Part shown: piece after piece, positions 59,970 through 64,000 of the stretch
Layout: every line of letters starts with the position of its first letter
Position numbering within the stretch: the stretch's first letter is position 1
Origin: Marchantia polymorpha subsp. ruderalis
Taxonomy: Eukaryota; Streptophyta; Marchantiopsida; Marchantiales; Marchantiaceae
Direction: 5' to 3'
DNA length: 64,000 bases
NCBI GenBank assembly: GCA_037833965.1
Contig: AP031357.1
Location: 5,724,001-5,788,000, forward strand
Notes under the pieces: model-generated
Told to the model about the DNA's origin: nothing
Databases searched by the model: none
Seen by the model: only the letters and a program-made list of their open reading frames with translations
Made by a program: the position numbers and the translations under genes

Positions 59970-60275
59970 GAAAATACCAAGCCGTAACGATAACAGGATA
60001 GAGTAATATAATATAGAGGTAACTCAACAATCTCCCCCTTAACTCGTGTTAAGGAATCTCAGTAACCTCTCTAACCTATATTATTACTCCGCCGAAAATA
60101 GACAGAAACCTAACGCAAGGTCCTCTTCAAACGAGGGTTAACTAACACTAAGCCGTAGCCATAACAGGATAGAGTAATAACATATAGAGGTAACTAACAA
60201 TCTCCCTGTGCTCACCCTGCAAAGCCTGCATAGTAGCACAGTGTGGCTTGAATCTCTCCACAGTATTAACTATGG
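59970..60275 (-). mobile_element. Truncated copia relic (pol C-terminus and 3' non-coding repeats)
   Basis: The same pair of tandem units seen in the 39.5-46.2 kb element is present: AGCCGTA.C.ATAACAGGATAGAGTAAT..ATATAGAGGTAACT occurs at about 59983 and again at about 60150. CAACAATCTCCCCCTTAACTCGTGTTAAG near 60027 aligns with the purine-tract side at 39710. The minus strand at 60255-60195 encodes HCATMQALQGEH, matching the pol C-terminus of the larger element. No LTRs, RT or integrase remain. Confidence 0.75.
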
Positions 60276-61950
60276 TTAACGGAGAGGGAGTTGCATGATG
60301 TCTTCAAGGAGTGGCAAACATATTGACAGCTCAAAGTTTGAAGCTGATGAGCTCATCACTCGATGAACGAATTTGTTTTAACGCGTGTTCATGTTTTTCC
60401 ATCATCTGCCCGTCTGAGTTAAATCTGTCGAAGTGATAGTTTGCTTTGTGGAGGAAAGGTTTTGTGCATATATGTATATGGCTCGAAGCTTTGAGTTCCA
60501 CAAGCTACTAATATACATTCCGTTCCAATGCTTTACATGGTGCTTAGGCTGTGTTTCGGTTTCAAACTCGGACGTGACAGAGTGATTACTCAAAGAAGGT
60601 GCTCAATGATGGTGCTTCTATTTCTGTGTTCTGTCCATTTCAGGGTTCGTTAGTTGACTTTTTGCTAACGACTTGCTGTATATTTTGCTTTGACAATAGT
60701 CAGTTCAAGCTGCGAATGCCCTTTTTCAGTCCGCTTTGTAATCTCCTTGGAAGTAGTAGAGTAGGGTATCCAACACCCGCCACCTTTGGCTTGACTTTTT
60801 TATGGCTAGATTATGAAGCTTATTGAGTAACTTTGGGTTGTACACTCCATCAGGCGATATGTAGTATTAGCTATGGCTAATGTAGCCGGAATGGTACATG
60901 GTGATCCGTCCGTAACGGATGTGCACCAGCGTGGTACATTCTGTTTTGACTTTTTGAGATACAGATTTCTAAATTATTTTGTTGTAAACGATTTGCAACG
61001 TGTCGTTGTTTCTACTTGATGGGTTTCTGTTAATAGGCTTGTTGTAGTGTTTATTCTGTTTCCACTCCCAGCAGGCCCGTATTGTTTTAAGAATTATTGA
61101 TTCAATGAGGAAACCAATATGATTACGGTCCTGACGCTTAGTGCAACGATATATTATTTATTGCCAAATATACTGCCCCTGATGTTTGTATGTTTCTTCG
61201 CGTTTTACTGTTTGAAAAGCCGACGTCAACCGGTTTGTTTGATGCACTCGGTTTTAACGCTCTGTGCGAAGCTCACGGTAGTCCTGCTCGTCGCGCTCTG
61301 TATTCCATGTCTTCCGCTCTTCTGCTCTTCCGCTCTGTATTCCATGTCCTTCGCTATTTTAGTTGGGCCAGTTTTCGACTAATCACGCACCGCAGACAAT
61401 GCATGTAAATAGATCAACGGATGATTCTTACTCCAATTTGTTTGTTTATTGAAACTGCTGCGTGGAAGGCCGCAGGGCAGTCACTCACAGTAGTATTAGT
61501 GTACTGCAAACCAGTATTTCAGATGTTTATATGCTTTTCTTTTCCGCTGAACTACTTGTAATTTTCATTCTGACCCGCCTCTTTTTTTCCTTCGTTTTCC
61601 TTCTTATTGCAAACGGGGTCTATGTTTTTGACATGATTCTTATCATACCAAAGAAATCAGCGAAAGAAATAAATTCTGAATATGGATCAGCTATATGATC
61701 ATGTGCCGACTGATCATCATTTACGCTTTAGCTCGTTGCAATCTCTGCTCTTTGTTTCCAGCTGGTGATTAGGAGCAATGAATTAGCTCCTGACTCGCTT
61801 GAGTGAAACTGTGCCCACGTATCATTCTTGTACTGGGGGTTCACCATCCAAGTATCAGTTCACAAATACGTGCTCTGGCCCTACAAGTACAAACGCCTAA
61901 ATGGGGACTCATTCAACCTCACGGCGCAGAAGAAAGTCTCTATCTCTGTA
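60276..61950. other. Intergenic DNA, no recognisable gene
   Basis: Frames here are at most 87 codons and lack signatures. Near 61262-61355 a doubled GCTCTGTATTCCATGTC motif creates the repetitive Leu/Phe/Ser peptides. A short stretch near 60755-60782 (GGGTATCCAACACC) weakly resembles part of the copia LTR but is too short to assign. Confidence 0.45.
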
Positions 61951-62640
61951 TTGCCCGTCGTGTCGGTGTGAACGTGTTGCTGATGAATGCCATATATCAA
62001 AGCTCTGGACTGTATATGTCAACTATTTTGGAGGTTGTGAGGAATTCTACTTGTACTTCTTGTTTCCGGTTGTTGATCTACGCCATCTTTGGATTGCACG
62101 TTATGTCGGTGTGAACGAGTTGCTGATGAATGCTACATAATAAAGCTCTGGACTGTATATGCAGGCATGGTTATTTTAGTCGGTCGCCTTAATTACCTAA
62201 ATTAGCTTAATTTAGTCGCATCAAAAAGTTAATTTAGGCTAATTTAGGCGCCTTGGTGCTAAAAGTCATCTTGAGAGACAGAGTGGTTCGGAGGTAGAGG
62301 GAGAGAGAATCACCATCACGCGGTGCTTGCAGTCGGGCTGTGAGTCTCCTGGGCGAGAGAAAATTTAATTACAAATTTTGGATTAGAACTCAGTGAACTA
62401 TGAGAATGACGTGGTAATAACCTGATTCACAACTGCAATCTCCCACGCTCCAATTCTGAGCCAATTAAAGAATATATGTTACGATTAAATTAGACGCTAG
62501 AGGGAGCGCCACTTTAGGTAATTTAGGCGCCTCGGTATACGATTGTCTGAAATAACCATGCCTGCGTATATGTCAACTATTTCGGATTGCGAGGAATTCT
62601 ATTTCTACGTCTTGTTTCCAGTCGTTGATCTATACCATCC
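61951..62640 (+). repeat. 143-bp tandem duplication, second unit split by a MITE
   Basis: Unit 1 is 61951-62093. Unit 2 is 62094-62161 plus its continuation from 62573 to about 62640. Shared blocks are TGTCGGTGTGAACG.GTTGCTGATGAATGC, AGCTCTGGACTGTATATG and GTCAACTATTT.GGA followed by GAGGAATTCTA. The spacing between corresponding bases is 143 bp once the MITE is removed. Confidence 0.92.
62154..62572 (-). mobile_element. hAT-like MITE, copy B (403 bp) with 8-bp target duplication
   Basis: The element spans 62162-62564, with ends CAGGCATGGTTATTT and its inverse AAATAACCATGCCTG (15-bp inverted repeat) and subterminal CCTAAATTA motifs on both sides. Flanking 8-mers are TGTATATG and CGTATATG (7/8). 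It is in inverted orientation relative to copy A at 26312 and aligns with it over most of its length. It is non-coding. The neighbouring repeat unit at 62011-62018 has TGTATATG once, uninterrupted: the empty target site. Confidence 0.93.
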
Positions 62641-64000
62641 ACAGTTACTTGGGCTTTTTGCGAAAGCTATCAAGTACATCTCAGAAATTTGTCCATAAAC
62701 AAATAAATGACTATTTATTTGTTCCTATATGACAGTCGAAAGTTGAAAATTCAAACACAGTTCCTTTGCAGTGCATCGGAACTGGACTCACTAACTCCAC
62801 TGTACTCCACATTACATGACTTACCTCTCTAAGCCACCAGTTGAGGTTTGTTTGTTCAAAGACCATGCAGAAATTAGTTTCTTCATTGTCCAACGATGTG
62901 TTCATGTCAGACTTTCGAGTCTCAAAAAAGATGACTTCCCTCTCAACTTTTATACCGGAGAAGAAATCTTACTAATGATATAGAGGTTTCGACGGCAAAG
63001 CAACGAGGACAACCTTGAATAGTCTTCGGTAAGTGCTTGGAATCATATGCAGTAGCAAAATAAATTAACGTCGGAACCGAACAACTGATATAGCATGCAT
63101 TCGGATCTCTTCTTTCCGACTTTACCATAGTTTAACCTTTCGGATACCACTTATTATTTTCACTGGTTGTTTTCTACTGTCGATTCTTTGTGTCTTATCA
63201 GTTTCACTTTTCAATTTCTGACTTCAATTTTTGGTTCTTGTATGGCTCATTACTGGAGGACTTTCATAAATCGATTAGACGTAAAATTTATTTTCAGCTT
63301 TTCGGTAACCAGTTATTCTTCACAAGTCTATAGTTCTCTTTTGTTTCTTTGTCTACCCAATTTCCTGCTCATTTGTCATCGGTTTGGTTCTCGTATGATG
63401 TATGTTGAAAGAACGTTCATGAACCGGGCAAGATCTCATGTCACCCCATAGCTATAGCCGTTTTGGACTTTGAGAACTATTACTCAGGTCTTGAATGATA
63501 ACCAAGTTGCTTAAAGAAATCTAAGTGGCCATGAACAACGAATAGTTGAAACTTTGGAATACCGTCGCAACTCAACTCACTCCAAGAGAGAAGTTCAGCC
63601 TTTGTCCTCAGTCCCCTTTCACAGAAGTGATAGTCATGTTTTCACCTGTTTAGACAATGTCAATGATCACGAGTACAACGCAATGATATAGTGACTGCAA
63701 AATATTGATCGAACAACGTGGATTGTTCTCGGAGTCAAGTATTATACTCACTGACGGATCTTGAAGAACGGAACTGGCTTTCAAGCTTGCTTTCAGATTA
63801 AACCGTAGAATGTCTTTTTGGTTCTATTCAGTTCGATTGATAAGCGCCACAGTTTTCATGTCTATCCCACTTACCTCCTGCCGCAAAGCAGTAAAGATAC
63901 TGCTCTGCCGAATCAGTATCAATCCCAATATTTTGTTCATGTAGATAGATAAAACCTCTTGAGGGACCATGGAGCAAAGTATAGTTCTCATTGTGCACAG
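62641..64000. other. Intergenic DNA, no recognisable gene
   Basis: No motif, RNA gene or repeat was found. Frames are below 100 codons and overlap on both strands. Confidence 0.5.

Noticed and set aside
60720..60800. Possible solo copia LTR piece (GGGTATCCAACACC)
   Set aside because: Similarity to the LTR centre covers only about 25 bases with a gap. It is too short to distinguish from chance.
1..64000. CRISPR arrays, operons, phage or bacterial defence systems
   Set aside because: No regularly spaced repeats, no polycistronic gene arrangement and no prokaryotic gene families were seen. The gene content is eukaryotic.

Overview
The window looks like a gene-poor stretch of a land-plant nuclear genome. 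Two intact protein genes carry plant-specific signatures: a glycerol-3-phosphate acyltransferase with the N-terminal HAD-like domain of the cutin/suberin GPAT family, and a TAF15b/FUS-like RNA-binding protein of the plant type. GC-rich coding sequence, a single short GPAT intron and heavily decayed retroelements would fit a bryophyte or other early-diverging land plant, but the sequence does not settle the species. No tRNA, rRNA, CRISPR array or organellar gene was found.

Layout. 1-15.7 kb: no recognisable gene; only simple repeats (a 30-base G run, AGGTT and CTG repeats) and short unsupported reading frames; 11.4-15.4 kb is GC-rich. 15.7-18.6 kb: GPAT on the minus strand, two exons, with purine-repeat and G-rich DNA upstream. 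18.6-34.4 kb: no recognisable gene, but a 360-bp hAT-like MITE with a perfect 8-bp target duplication (26.3 kb) and a 101-bp tandem duplication (32.3 kb). 34.46-34.90 kb: a 441-bp DNA transposon with 44-45 bp inverted ends, each made of two copies of one motif, enclosing a transposase-like coding scrap. 34.9-57.7 kb: a transposon graveyard, very AT-rich, holding a near full-length decayed Ty1/copia element (minus strand, 39.5-46.2 kb) interrupted by a 1.04-kb insertion, a very old Gypsy LTR/leader relic (about 48.9-49.2 kb), a nearly complete decayed Ty3/gypsy chromovirus (plus strand, 49.5-55.3 kb) and a copia gag-like relic (55.6-56.4 kb). 57.7-59.4 kb: the TAF15b-like gene. 59.97-60.28 kb: a second copia 3'-end relic. 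61.95-62.64 kb: a 143-bp tandem duplication whose second copy carries a second member of the 26.3-kb MITE family; the first copy preserves the empty target site.

The two genes are functionally unrelated: one makes glycerolipid precursors of extracellular polyesters, the other is a nuclear RNA-binding protein. The rest is mainly a record of repeated transposon insertion and decay. The decay is visible as premature stops explained by G-to-A and C-to-T changes, as expected for methylated repeats. I found no convincing new multi-gene system; the most informative novelties are the duplicated-motif TIR element, the MITE pair with its internal empty site, and the three decay stages of related retroelements.
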